Assembly (NCBI RefSeq): GCF_018918265.1
Contig: NZ_JAHLQC010000008.1
Span: 1 to 64,000 of the forward strand
Direction of reading: 5' to 3'
From: Falcatimonas sp. MSJ-15
GTDB lineage: Bacteria > Bacillota > Clostridia > Lachnospirales > Lachnospiraceae
DNA length: 64,000 bases
This document shows positions 42,061 to 50,550 of this stretch, in pieces. Position 1 is the stretch's first letter; the number at the start of each line of letters is the position of its first letter. Made by a program: the position numbers and the translations under genes. The notes under the pieces are model-generated. The model was not told the origin of the DNA. It worked only from the letters and a program-made list of their open reading frames with translations, and searched no databases.

Positions 42061-44469
42061 ATGAGTAAGAGAGATATTATCAGAAAATGTATCGCAGTAG
42101 TGGTGGCGATCGCAATGACACTTGTTATGATGCAGGTTAATGGACGTGAGATTGTGGCTTGGGCAGAAGATGGTAGTAACGAAGGTAGTACTGATAAATA
42201 TATAGACACAATCGAACTAACTATAAATGAACCAGAAGCTGGTATTACACCTAATAATATTATATTTAGATGTTCAACAGAAGGGATTAATATTATGAAT
42301 CATACTAAAGAATGGACCCCTTCGCTGGATAAAAATGGATGTTTTAAATATGATACTACTTATACTTTAGATTTTGGAATTTCAGCAGCAATAGGTTATG
42401 CAATTGATTACAAGACAAAAGTTATGATAAATGGTATTAAAGCAGATAGATACGAAGATAGTACTTATAAAACACAATATGTTAGAATCTCTTATGTTAT
42501 ACCAAAAGCTAAATTTGAGTATATTGTCAAGTCTTGTGAGATATTTGAATTTCCATTCGGAACATCCTATGATACTATTAGGAATTATAGCGATTTTCCA
42601 AAGAATGTAAGTGTAAATTATGGGTCATATAATTATGAGCGATTGCCGGTTAAATGGGATACATCTAATATAGAAGCTTTATATGATCCAAATATTACAA
42701 CAGAGCAGAATTTTAAGCTAAAAGGAATTGTAGAATTACCTGATTATGTAGAAAATGTTTCAAGAACAGTTGATACTTATATTGATGTTAGAATAGATAA
42801 AGAAGAATTACCTAAAGAAGAATTACCTAAGATCATTACACAGCCAAATAATCAATGGATATATTATGGAGAATCTGCTACATTTAGCATTGAAGCAAGC
42901 GGAGAAAATCTTACTTATCAGTGGCAAGTTAATAAAAATGGTGTTAATGACTTTGAAAATTGTACAGGTAGTGATAAAGATTATGAAGGAAATGACATTA
43001 TATATACAGGAGCAAATGAAAATACTTTAACGATTTCATCAGTATATTATGCAATGAACGATTGGAAGTATCGCTGTGTTGTAACTAACAGTGCAGGAAG
43101 TGTTGAGAGTGATTCTGCAACTTTAAGAGTAGAATATTATACACCACCAACACCTGAATATGGAATAGAACTTGATATTGGCACTGGTGGAACTGTAAAA
43201 GCAGAATATGCATATATATATGACGATTATGCTTATGTATATATGGGTAATGAACCAACTTTATCAATAATTCCAGATAAAGGATATGAGATTGATTCTT
43301 TATATGTTGATGAAAAGCCGGTTGAGATAGATAATAGAAAACAATTTAATTATACATTTGAACCAATTTATGAGAATCATAAATTAAAAGTAACTTTTAG
43401 AAAAACAGATAATACTCAATCAATATATAAGATAAAACTTGATATTGGTAGAGGTGGAACATTAACAATCAATACTAATTATGATCCTAAAACTAAGACT
43501 ACTACAGTATTAGCAGGGGACGATGTAACTTTTAAATTATATCCGTCAGATGGATATATTATGGAATCACTTAGTATTGATGGAGAGCCTGTTGCATTAA
43601 CTGATGTCTATACATTTACAAATGTACAGACAGATCATACACTAAAAGCAACATATAAGAAAATCTCTGAAGAATCAGAGACTAAGCCAACACCAACACC
43701 AGCCCCAACACCAACAGAACCAGATAATGAACCTGAGACTAAGCCAACACCAAAGCCGACTGAACCTGAGACTGAAGCTAAAGTATATGATATTCTTGAT
43801 GGAGCTGATAGCAAATGGACATATAATGCATCTTCTGATAATGAAGAAGGATTATCAATTAGAGGAGCAGGTTCATATGCTAACTTTAAGAATATAAAAG
43901 TTGATGGCAAGATTGTTGATAAGAGCAATTATACTGTAAGAGAAGGCTCAACTATCATTACATTAAAACCGGATTATCTTGAGAGTATATCAGATGGTAA
44001 TCATTCATTTGAGATGATATGGACAGATGGACATGCAACTACGGAATTTACAGTTGATAAGAGTAACGATAATAAAGATGATAGTAAAGATAATAACAAT
44101 AATACAGATGACTCTAATAACGATAGCAATACAGGTGATTCTAATAATAAAGACAATAATACAGCCGACTCTAATAATAAGGATAACAATGCAGAAGATT
44201 CAGGAAATAATAAAGTAACTGCTGCTGATAAGACTAGTAATAACCAGACAGATAATACAGAAAATAGTACAATAACACAAGATCCTGTAATTAAACCAGA
44301 TAAAGTATCAACAGATAATAAAAATGTCAAGAGTACAGATAGCAATAAGAATAGTACTATAATAGCACCACAGACAAGTGACACAAGAAACACATCAGCC
44401 GTAATATACCTGACACTTCTCATTACATCATTCGTAACAGCACTTATAGCCAGATTTAAGAAAAACTAG
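42061..44469 (+). CDS. Sortase-type surface protein with Ig-like and X2-like domains (paralogue 2)
   Basis: This 802-residue paralogue of the protein at 38310 has nearly identical signal-peptide, X2-like and C-terminal parts. The order is signal peptide (AWAED), a unique N-terminal domain (to about 150), a beta domain (VNYGSYNYERLPVKWDTSN), and one Ig-like domain (ITQPNNQWIYYGESATFSI, then DWKYRCVVTNSAG). Two bacterial-repeat domains (LDIGTGGTVKAE, LDIGRGGTLTIN), a Pro/Thr/Glu stalk, an X2-like domain and an Asn/Asp-rich spacer follow. The anchor is APQTSD plus transmembrane helix plus RFKKN. The motif is a degenerate LPxTG (Ser in place of Gly). Likely coregulated with paralogue 1. Confidence 0.9.
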   Translation: MSKRDIIRKCIAVVVAIAMTLVMMQVNGREIVAWAEDGSNEGSTDKYIDTIELTINEPEAGITPNNIIFRCSTEGINIMNHTKEWTPSLDKNGCFKYDTTYTLDFGISAAIGYAIDYKTKVMINGIKADRYEDSTYKTQYVRISYVIPKAKFEYIVKSCEIFEFPFGTSYDTIRNYSDFPKNVSVNYGSYNYERLPVKWDTSNIEALYDPNITTEQNFKLKGIVELPDYVENVSRTVDTYIDVRIDKEELPKEELPKIITQPNNQWIYYGESATFSIEASGENLTYQWQVNKNGVNDFENCTGSDKDYEGNDIIYTGANENTLTISSVYYAMNDWKYRCVVTNSAGSVESDSATLRVEYYTPPTPEYGIELDIGTGGTVKAEYAYIYDDYAYVYMGNEPTLSIIPDKGYEIDSLYVDEKPVEIDNRKQFNYTFEPIYENHKLKVTFRKTDNTQSIYKIKLDIGRGGTLTINTNYDPKTKTTTVLAGDDVTFKLYPSDGYIMESLSIDGEPVALTDVYTFTNVQTDHTLKATYKKISEESETKPTPTPAPTPTEPDNEPETKPTPKPTEPETEAKVYDILDGADSKWTYNASSDNEEGLSIRGAGSYANFKNIKVDGKIVDKSNYTVREGSTIITLKPDYLESISDGNHSFEMIWTDGHATTEFTVDKSNDNKDDSKDNNNNTDDSNNDSNTGDSNNKDNNTADSNNKDNNAEDSGNNKVTAADKTSNNQTDNTENSTITQDPVIKPDKVSTDNKNVKSTDSNKNSTIIAPQTSDTRNTSAVIYLTLLITSFVTALIARFKKN

Positions 44470-44499
44470 GAAAAGAACAACTCAATTACAAAAACAGAG

Positions 44500-44528
44500 T
44501 TGACATACTTACGTTAAACAGATAAAAT
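44500..44528 (+). promoter_or_regulatory. Promoter of the LysR gene
   Basis: TTGACA (44500-44505), a 17-bp spacer and TAAAAT (44523-44528). The -35 overlaps the right arm of a CAACTC/GAGTTG hairpin (44479-44502) that may end surface gene 2. Confidence 0.75.
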
Positions 44529-44565
44529 ATATCCTATCATACCAGTAGGAAATGAGGCGTTAATT

Positions 44566-45468
44566 ATGACAATATCACAACTTAAGTATGTTCTTGCTAT
44601 TGCAGGTTCATCTTCAATACGAGAAGCGGCCGGAAAGCTCTTTATATCACAACCTGCACTTTCAGCTGCGATACGTGAACTTGAAGAGGAACTTGGAATC
44701 AAGCTATTTAAGAGAACTAACAAGGGAATTACACTTTCTGAACCCGGAAGAGAATTTCTTACGTATGCCAAACAGGCAGTCAGTCAATATGAACTTATTG
44801 AAGATAGATATATTGCCAAAAACAGAGATAAGAAACACTTTTCAGTGTCGATGCAGCACTATGTATTTGCAGTTCATGCATTTGTTAATACAGTTAAACA
44901 GTTTGATTCAGACAGATATGTATACTCAGTGCATGAGACGAGAACAGATGAAGTTCTTAGTAATGTAAGAGATCTGACAAGTGAGATAGGAATAATTGCA
45001 TATTCAAAGAGCAACAAGAATATTTTTAAAAAACTGTTTAAAGAATATAATCTTGAATTCTATCCATTAATGGTCAAGAATACATTTGCGTATGTATGGA
45101 AAGATCATCCGTTAGCAGACCGGGCAGAGATATCTCTTGAAGAATTGAGAGATTATCCATGTGTAAGTTTTGACCAGAGCAGTGACAACGACTTCTATCT
45201 GTCAGAAGAAGCACTTGGTAACTATGAGTTTGATAAACTTATAAAATCTAACGACAGAGCAACATCATCAGAGATTATGGCAAAACTCAATGGATATTCA
45301 ATAGGAACAGGAATTATGACAGAGAGTGTCACATTAAAGGATGGTTTTGTAACAATAAAGTTAAGAGAAGAAGATCCACTTACAATAGGTTATATAATGA
45401 GAAAAAATCATGAACTTAGTGACATAGGCAAAAGATATATCGAAGAACTCAATCGATATAAAGAGTAA
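44566..45468 (+). CDS. LysR-family transcriptional regulator
   Basis: This 300-residue regulator has a typical HTH (TISQLKYVLAIAGSSSIREAAGKLFISQPALSAAIRELEEELG, residues 2-45) and a periplasmic-binding-like effector domain (from about 90). It lies directly upstream of, and on the same strand as, the nitrogenase-like genes, so it is their probable regulator. The palindrome at 45552-45571 between them fits a LysR site. Ribosome sequence AATGAGGCG precedes the ATG. Confidence 0.94.
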   Translation: MTISQLKYVLAIAGSSSIREAAGKLFISQPALSAAIRELEEELGIKLFKRTNKGITLSEPGREFLTYAKQAVSQYELIEDRYIAKNRDKKHFSVSMQHYVFAVHAFVNTVKQFDSDRYVYSVHETRTDEVLSNVRDLTSEIGIIAYSKSNKNIFKKLFKEYNLEFYPLMVKNTFAYVWKDHPLADRAEISLEELRDYPCVSFDQSSDNDFYLSEEALGNYEFDKLIKSNDRATSSEIMAKLNGYSIGTGIMTESVTLKDGFVTIKLREEDPLTIGYIMRKNHELSDIGKRYIEELNRYKE

Positions 45469-45551
45469 TATCAAAAAGGCTATTAATAGCCTGAGATAAG
45501 AATAACTTATCACAGATGATAAATGATAACAATTAGTCAAATAGATAACGA

Positions 45552-45571
45552 TGTGTTATTATTCTAACACA
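45552..45571 (+). promoter_or_regulatory. Candidate LysR operator
   Basis: TGTGTTA-N6-TAACACA palindrome with the T-N11-A core typical of LysR sites, 84 nt downstream of the LysR gene and 110 nt before the nitrogenase-like operon. Confidence 0.55.
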
Positions 45572-45597
45572 TAATTAATCAGAGCTGCTGACTGGAA

Positions 45598-45629
45598 AAC
45601 CAGAGGTAAATTAACAACCTCTGGTTTTT
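45598..45629 (+). terminator. Terminator (or attenuator) before the nitrogenase-like operon
   Basis: AACCAGAGGT/ACCTCTGGTT stem followed by TTTTT. It either ends lysR transcription or, if the operon promoter lies at the LysR palindrome, acts as a leader attenuator. Confidence 0.75.
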
Positions 45630-45680
45630 GTGTAAATATTAGATTTTATGTAAAGTAATATAAGTCAGGAGTGAATAAAT

Positions 45681-47147
45681 ATGTCAATCAATCTAACAAG
45701 TTCGAACATTGCTACAAGAGAGAACAGAATCGGTTCTATTACAGGCTATGTTGGAACATTAAAAGATTTAGCAACTAAAAGTGAGTGTGGAACGCTAAAA
45801 GGATGTTCAAGATGTTTCTCACAGTCAAGTACATGTCTGTCAATGTGTGGATTATCACAGCTTGCAGCAATCCGTAATGTCGCTATAATTCATCATGGTC
45901 CGGCAGGATGTTCAGTTACAAGTGCCAATGCTTATTATATGTCAAAAGTTATGGCAAAAAAGAGAAATGTTACAAGTAATACAGTCTATGTTGGAACAGA
46001 TATGAATGAAAAAGATACCATATTCGGTTCAACAGAAAAGTTAAGGAACATTATTCTCACTGTTAATGACAGATATAAGCCTGATGCGATATTCGTATCA
46101 AGTTCATGTGCAACCGGAATAATCGGTGAAGATATCGACAGTATAGTTGATGAAGTAAGTTATGAGATAGATGTTCCGGTAGTAGCTGTACATTGTGAGG
46201 GCTTCAAATCAAGAATATGGGCAACAGGCTTTGATATATCAGACCATGCAATTATGCAAAAGATTGTTAAGCCACCAAGAGAAGGCATTAAGAGTAACAA
46301 GATTAATTTTAAGAATTTCTTTGAAAGTGCCAGAACAGAGATTATTGATATTTTTAAGAATTTCGATTTAGAACCAGTATTTTTGTATTGTAATTCTACA
46401 ATCGAAGAGTTGTCGCATCTGTCAGAGAGTCTTGCGACAACCTGTATATGTGGTACACTTGGCAATTATATTGGTAATGCACTTGAAGAAAAATATAATG
46501 TTCCATACATAAGAAGTATTAATCAGTGCGGTATTACAGGCTTTGAGACATGGTTAAGAGAGATAGGAAGAATTACAGACAGAACAGAGCTTGTTGAACG
46601 CTATATCAGTGAGCAGAGAGCTATCTATATTCCACAGATTGAGGAAGTTAAGAAAGAACTTAATGGACTTACAGCAGTACTTGGAATGGGACCTGGTTAT
46701 ACATTTGAAGTCTCAAGAGTTCTTAATGAGCTTGGAATTAAGGTTGTATGGGCATTAGCATGGCATTATGATAAAAAATATGAAAATGGAGATGTTCCGC
46801 CATCAATGAAATATCTTCTTGACAATGATATCGATTTTGAGACAAGTGTTGCAGATCAGCAGAACTATGAAGTGATGAACGTCCTTAACAGATACAAACC
46901 TGATATGTACCTGTCAAGACATCCGGGTTCAACTGTATGGGCAATTAAGAATGGAACACCTGCTGTATATGTTGCAGATGAATATATGATATTTGGATAT
47001 AAGCATACTTTAGAATTTGCAAGAACAATTCTTGATACAATCCGTAACAGAAGTTTTGAAGAGAATCTGGCAAAACGTTCCAAACTTCCATATACAGACT
47101 GGTGGTATACACAACAGGTAGATACATTTTTAGAGGAGGCAAAATAA
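45681..47147 (+). CDS. Nitrogenase-like oxidoreductase, NifD-type subunit
   Basis: This 488-residue nitrogenase component 1-type protein keeps the three cysteines that hold the P-cluster in NifD: C52 (in SSTCLSMCG, one of several Cys at 42-56), C77 (IIHHGPAGC) and C143 (VSSSCATGIIGEDI). C257 (TTCICGTLGNYIG) aligns with the NifD cofactor cysteine. The position of the cofactor histidine (NifD HSWDYSG) reads VADEYMIFG, with no histidine, so a standard FeMo-cofactor is unlikely. It belongs to the uncharacterised nitrogenase-like groups rather than true NifD, BchN or CfbD. AGGAG precedes the ATG. The NifK-like gene starts 1 nt after its stop. Confidence 0.88.
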   Translation: MSINLTSSNIATRENRIGSITGYVGTLKDLATKSECGTLKGCSRCFSQSSTCLSMCGLSQLAAIRNVAIIHHGPAGCSVTSANAYYMSKVMAKKRNVTSNTVYVGTDMNEKDTIFGSTEKLRNIILTVNDRYKPDAIFVSSSCATGIIGEDIDSIVDEVSYEIDVPVVAVHCEGFKSRIWATGFDISDHAIMQKIVKPPREGIKSNKINFKNFFESARTEIIDIFKNFDLEPVFLYCNSTIEELSHLSESLATTCICGTLGNYIGNALEEKYNVPYIRSINQCGITGFETWLREIGRITDRTELVERYISEQRAIYIPQIEEVKKELNGLTAVLGMGPGYTFEVSRVLNELGIKVVWALAWHYDKKYENGDVPPSMKYLLDNDIDFETSVADQQNYEVMNVLNRYKPDMYLSRHPGSTVWAIKNGTPAVYVADEYMIFGYKHTLEFARTILDTIRNRSFEENLAKRSKLPYTDWWYTQQVDTFLEEAK

Positions 47148-47148
47148 T

Positions 47149-48447
47149 ATGGCAAAACTTCTTGACAGACAGAGATATAAATGTGCACTTGGTGCAATGC
47201 AGACAGTACAGGCGATTGAACGAGCACTTCCGGTACTTAATTCAGGACCAGGATGTGCACAGAAACTTTCAGATAGCACCGGAAGTTCAGGATATTTCTC
47301 ACCTAATATTTTCCCATGTACCAGTATCAATGAGAAAGATGTAGTATTTGGTGGAGTCAAAAAATTAGATTCAACTATAGCTAATTCATTAAAAGTAATA
47401 GATGCGGATATGTATGTAGTGCTTACAGGCTGTATTCCTGAGATTGTAGGTGATGATACAGGCGAAGTCGTATCACGTTTTAATGATGCAGATAAACCGG
47501 TAATATATGCACCAACAGCCGGATTTAAAGGCAATAATTACAAAGGACATGAACAAGTAATAGATGCTATAATTGATCAGTATCTCACGCCATCAGATGA
47601 TAAACAGGACGGACTTATCAATATTTTTGCAGACGTTCCATATCAGGATCTTTTCTGGCTTGGTAATATAAGAGAACTTGAAAGATTGATAAAAGAACTT
47701 GGGCTTACTCCGAATACTATCTTTGGTTATAGACGTGGGATTGATAATATCAATAAGATTCCACATGCAAAATATAATCTACTCGTATCGCCATGGGTAG
47801 GTATTAATAATATGAAGAAGATGGAGAAAAAGTTAGGAATACCTTATCTGCATTATAAGACTTTGCCAATTGGTGCAACAGAAACAAGTAGATTTTTACG
47901 TACAGTTGGAGAATTCGCAGGAGTCAGCAATGAAAAAGTAGAATCTGTGATAAAGGAACATGAAGATTATTATTATTATCTAATAGAACGATATGCAGAT
48001 CTTTTTCTTGAAAACCGAGTAATAAACAAACAGTTTTCAGTAGTAGCAGATGCACATTATGCATTAGCAATTACAAGATTTCTTGTTAATGATTTAGGAC
48101 TTGTTCCTGCGAAACAGTTTATTACTGATGATACACCTAAGAATATGAGAGATGATATCGTAAAAGAATTTAATAAGTTGAATTATGGTCTGGCAGCAGA
48201 TGTCTCTTTTGAAACAGATACTTATAAGATTCACGAAGCAATCAGAGAACATGATTATCATGGATATCCATTAATTCTTGGAGGATATTATGAGAAAGAG
48301 CTTACAGAAGAGTTAAAAGGTAACTTTCTTAATATCTCATGGCCGGTACAGGATAAAGTGGTTTTTGACAGTTTCTATGCCGGATATGCAGGTGGAATAC
48401 GACTGATTGAAGATATATATACAGTTGCAGTTTCTAGATTTAACTGA
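47149..48447 (+). CDS. Nitrogenase-like oxidoreductase, NifK-type subunit
   Basis: This 432-residue second component 1-type subunit has P-cluster-type cysteines at C12 (RYKCALGAMQ), C36 (NSGPGCAQKL) and C95 (LTGCIPEIVGDD), aligned with NifK C70, C95 and C153. The motif INEKDVVFGG is shared with the partner subunit. It is shorter than NifK and lacks its long N-terminal extension. AGAGGAGG overlaps the end of the upstream gene, indicating coupled synthesis of an alpha2beta2-like complex. The substrate is unknown. Confidence 0.88.
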   Translation: MAKLLDRQRYKCALGAMQTVQAIERALPVLNSGPGCAQKLSDSTGSSGYFSPNIFPCTSINEKDVVFGGVKKLDSTIANSLKVIDADMYVVLTGCIPEIVGDDTGEVVSRFNDADKPVIYAPTAGFKGNNYKGHEQVIDAIIDQYLTPSDDKQDGLINIFADVPYQDLFWLGNIRELERLIKELGLTPNTIFGYRRGIDNINKIPHAKYNLLVSPWVGINNMKKMEKKLGIPYLHYKTLPIGATETSRFLRTVGEFAGVSNEKVESVIKEHEDYYYYLIERYADLFLENRVINKQFSVVADAHYALAITRFLVNDLGLVPAKQFITDDTPKNMRDDIVKEFNKLNYGLAADVSFETDTYKIHEAIREHDYHGYPLILGGYYEKELTEELKGNFLNISWPVQDKVVFDSFYAGYAGGIRLIEDIYTVAVSRFN

Positions 48448-48533
48448 TATAGTCTATAATAACTCTGATAATGAATATACAGACCTTTAAGAAGGTATAT
48501 ATATTACTACTTTTATATACGAGGGAGAGAGAT

Positions 48534-49019
48534 ATGGCATATAAGATTGCAGTTGGTTCTTTGGATGGAATTAATGTAGATTTAAAATTCGGTGAGGTAA
48601 GTGAATTCCTCATATATGAGATAACAGATGAGATACGTCTTATCGAGAAGCGTAAAGTTAATAGTGTCAAAGCTGATAATACTAATACCAATAGTACTAA
48701 TAACTCAGATAATACTAATACCAATAGTACTAATGAGTCCAATAATACTAATAATGCCTGCACTAATGGCAGCAGTCATAATAGATGTTGTGGTAATGGT
48801 AATGGATGTGGTTCACAATCAATAATTCCCGGAGTAACGCTTATAGAAGATTGTAGGTGTGTTGTATGTAAAAAAATAGGTTTTCAGGCACAAAAACAAT
48901 TCGAGAAAAAAGCAATTACTGTATTTGATGTTGATACAAGTATAGATGACGCAATCACTAAGATAACAGCATATTATGCTAAGATTGATAGTAGAAAACA
49001 TTCACATAATAGTATATAA
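48534..49019 (+). CDS. NifX/NifB-type cofactor-binding domain protein with Cys-rich insert
   Basis: This 161-residue protein has the dinitrogenase-cofactor (NifX/NafY-like) fold split by an insert. N-terminal MAYKIAVGSLDGINVDLKFGEVSEFLIYEI and C-terminal TLIEDCRCVVCKKIGFQAQKQFEKKAITVFDV match the family's two halves. Between them lies a low-complexity Asn/Thr stretch (48-76) and a cysteine cluster (C76, C85, C86, C92; then C107, C109, C112). The family carries Fe-S cofactors or precursors to nitrogenase. Here it may build or shuttle the cofactor for the preceding complex. ATG 48534 follows GAGGGAGAG. Confidence 0.85.
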   Translation: MAYKIAVGSLDGINVDLKFGEVSEFLIYEITDEIRLIEKRKVNSVKADNTNTNSTNNSDNTNTNSTNESNNTNNACTNGSSHNRCCGNGNGCGSQSIIPGVTLIEDCRCVVCKKIGFQAQKQFEKKAITVFDVDTSIDDAITKITAYYAKIDSRKHSHNSI

Positions 49020-49031
49020 GATAATTAATAG

Positions 49032-49095
49032 ATACCTCTTAATATGGAAGAATTTGTATTAGAATTTTTATTACCATACTAAGAGGTATTTATTT
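49032..49095 (+). terminator. Terminator of the nitrogenase-like operon
   Basis: ATACCTCTTA (49032-49041) pairs with TAAGAGGTAT (49080-49089) with an inner ATGG/CCAT element, followed by TTATTTT. Confidence 0.8.
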
Positions 49096-49146
49096 TCTTG
49101 ATTTTTTCAATGTAACACAATATAATAATCAGTAACATAAGTGATG

Positions 49147-49243
49147 ATATAGAACTCTATGTAATGTATACGGGATCGCAAGTTGACCGTTTTAACTATT
49201 AAAGTAATGATAACGTAGAAATTCTATGTAATATATACGAAAG
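49147..49243 (+). repeat. Imperfect 29-31 bp direct repeat before the recombinase gene
   Basis: AGAACTCTATGTAATGTATACG (49151 onward) and AGAAATTCTATGTAATATATACG (49217 onward) lie 66 bp apart, upstream of the integrase gene. They could be arm-type binding or attachment sites, or simply leader repeats. The first 200 nt also carry an AATGTAACACAAT arm seen at 37601. Confidence 0.45.
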
Positions 49244-49258
49244 ACAGGTGAGAATTAT

Positions 49259-49810
49259 ATGAATACAGTTCAACCGATACGTTCACAGAAACAAATAGCC
49301 GAAATAAAAGAAGAACTAAAAAAGATAGATGAGAAGTATTATATAATGTTTGTTCTTGGAATTAATACCGGACTTCGAGTATCAGATATCTTGACACTTA
49401 AAGTGAGTGATATCTATAAAAAAAGACATATTGTAATCGTTGAACAAAAGACACGCAAGAATAAGAGATTTCTTATCAATGACAAGCTTCAGGCAGAAGT
49501 AAGTGAGTATATTAAGAAGAATGAATTATCAGAAGATAAGTATCTTATTCAGTCAAGAAAAGGTGATAATAAGCCTGTTTCAAGGGTTCAGGCATACAGA
49601 GTGCTTAATCAGGCAGCAGCATTATTAGGACTTGACGAGATTGGAACACATACTATGCGTAAGACGTTCGGATATTGGCATTATAAACAGAATAAAGATG
49701 TTGCCATCTTACAAGAGATATTTAATCATTCATCTCCAAGCATTACTTTAAGATACATTGGAATTAATGATGATATCAAAGATGAGACAATAAAAGGATT
49801 CTATCTTTAA
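49259..49810 (+). CDS. Catalytic-domain-only tyrosine recombinase
   Basis: This 183-residue site-specific recombinase has the full catalytic set: R40 (NTGLRVSDIL), K64 (EQKTRKNKR region), H131-x2-R134 (GTHTMRKTFGYWHY), H157 (IFNHSSPS) and Y166 (TLRYIGI). It lacks the N-terminal core-binding/SAM-like domain of XerC/D and phage integrases. This compact form is typical of FimB/FimE-like invertases and small clostridial integrases. No phage or ICE genes adjoin. AGGTGAG precedes the ATG. Targets are unknown. Confidence 0.92.
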   Translation: MNTVQPIRSQKQIAEIKEELKKIDEKYYIMFVLGINTGLRVSDILTLKVSDIYKKRHIVIVEQKTRKNKRFLINDKLQAEVSEYIKKNELSEDKYLIQSRKGDNKPVSRVQAYRVLNQAAALLGLDEIGTHTMRKTFGYWHYKQNKDVAILQEIFNHSSPSITLRYIGINDDIKDETIKGFYL

Positions 49811-49848
49811 AAAACATAAATATAACAAAATAATAGGAGGAATTATCT

Positions 49849-50367
49849 ATGAAGATTTTTTCAATCAACAAAATATGGTCAGCTATATTCACATTATTTT
49901 TTGGAATAATATTGTTATTACGACCAACATCAACATTAGATATTGTTGCGACAATTGCAGCACTTGTAATATTGATAATAGGAGCATTTACGGAACTTGA
50001 TGTATTACATCATGGAGCAGATACATCACCAGTCAATCATCTTCCGGGACTTATTTTGTGTATAATTGCACTTTTGATGTTTACTTTTAAACAATCTATA
50101 ATATCAATAATACCGCTGCTGTTTGGAATATTTATACTTATAAGTTGTCTTAGCAAATTTCAGGATGCAAGTATAATAAAAAAAGCCGGTGGTAATCAGA
50201 CAATTCCTATGATACTTGCAGCATTAGGGATAATTATAGGCCTTTTAATTGTATTTAATCCATTTAAAAGCATAGTTCTTCTTTTGAGAATTGTTGGAAT
50301 AGGACTTGTATATAGTGGATTATCAGATATAATCCTCTGGATAAGAATAAAAAGAAGATATAGTTAG
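49849..50367 (+). CDS. DUF308 (HdeD-like) membrane protein
   Basis: This 172-residue protein has six hydrophobic segments in three repeating pairs (IWSAIFTLFFGIILLLRP, TIAALVILIIGAFTEL, ILCIIALLMFTF, and so on), the DUF308/HdeD pattern. The family's function is poorly defined; HdeD is linked to acid resistance in enterics. AGGAGG precedes the ATG, and a strong hairpin follows. Confidence 0.88.
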   Translation: MKIFSINKIWSAIFTLFFGIILLLRPTSTLDIVATIAALVILIIGAFTELDVLHHGADTSPVNHLPGLILCIIALLMFTFKQSIISIIPLLFGIFILISCLSKFQDASIIKKAGGNQTIPMILAALGIIIGLLIVFNPFKSIVLLLRIVGIGLVYSGLSDIILWIRIKRRYS

Positions 50368-50373
50368 TCAATA

Positions 50374-50418
50374 TTACATCAAGACATATATTCAATTAGA
50401 TTATATGTCTTGATGTAA
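50374..50418 (+). terminator. Terminator after the DUF308 gene
   Basis: A perfect 17-bp stem (50374-50390 / 50402-50418) with an 11-base loop, 6 nt after the stop. Confidence 0.75.
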
Positions 50419-50550
50419 TTAACTTAAATGAATTAACTTATATAAATCAGCTTTAATAAGATTAGATAATTAATTATACAATATCTAGTATAAAGTCAGA
50501 TACTATCATAGATACTAATGTAAAGGGAATAGGAGAGTTATAATAAAAAT

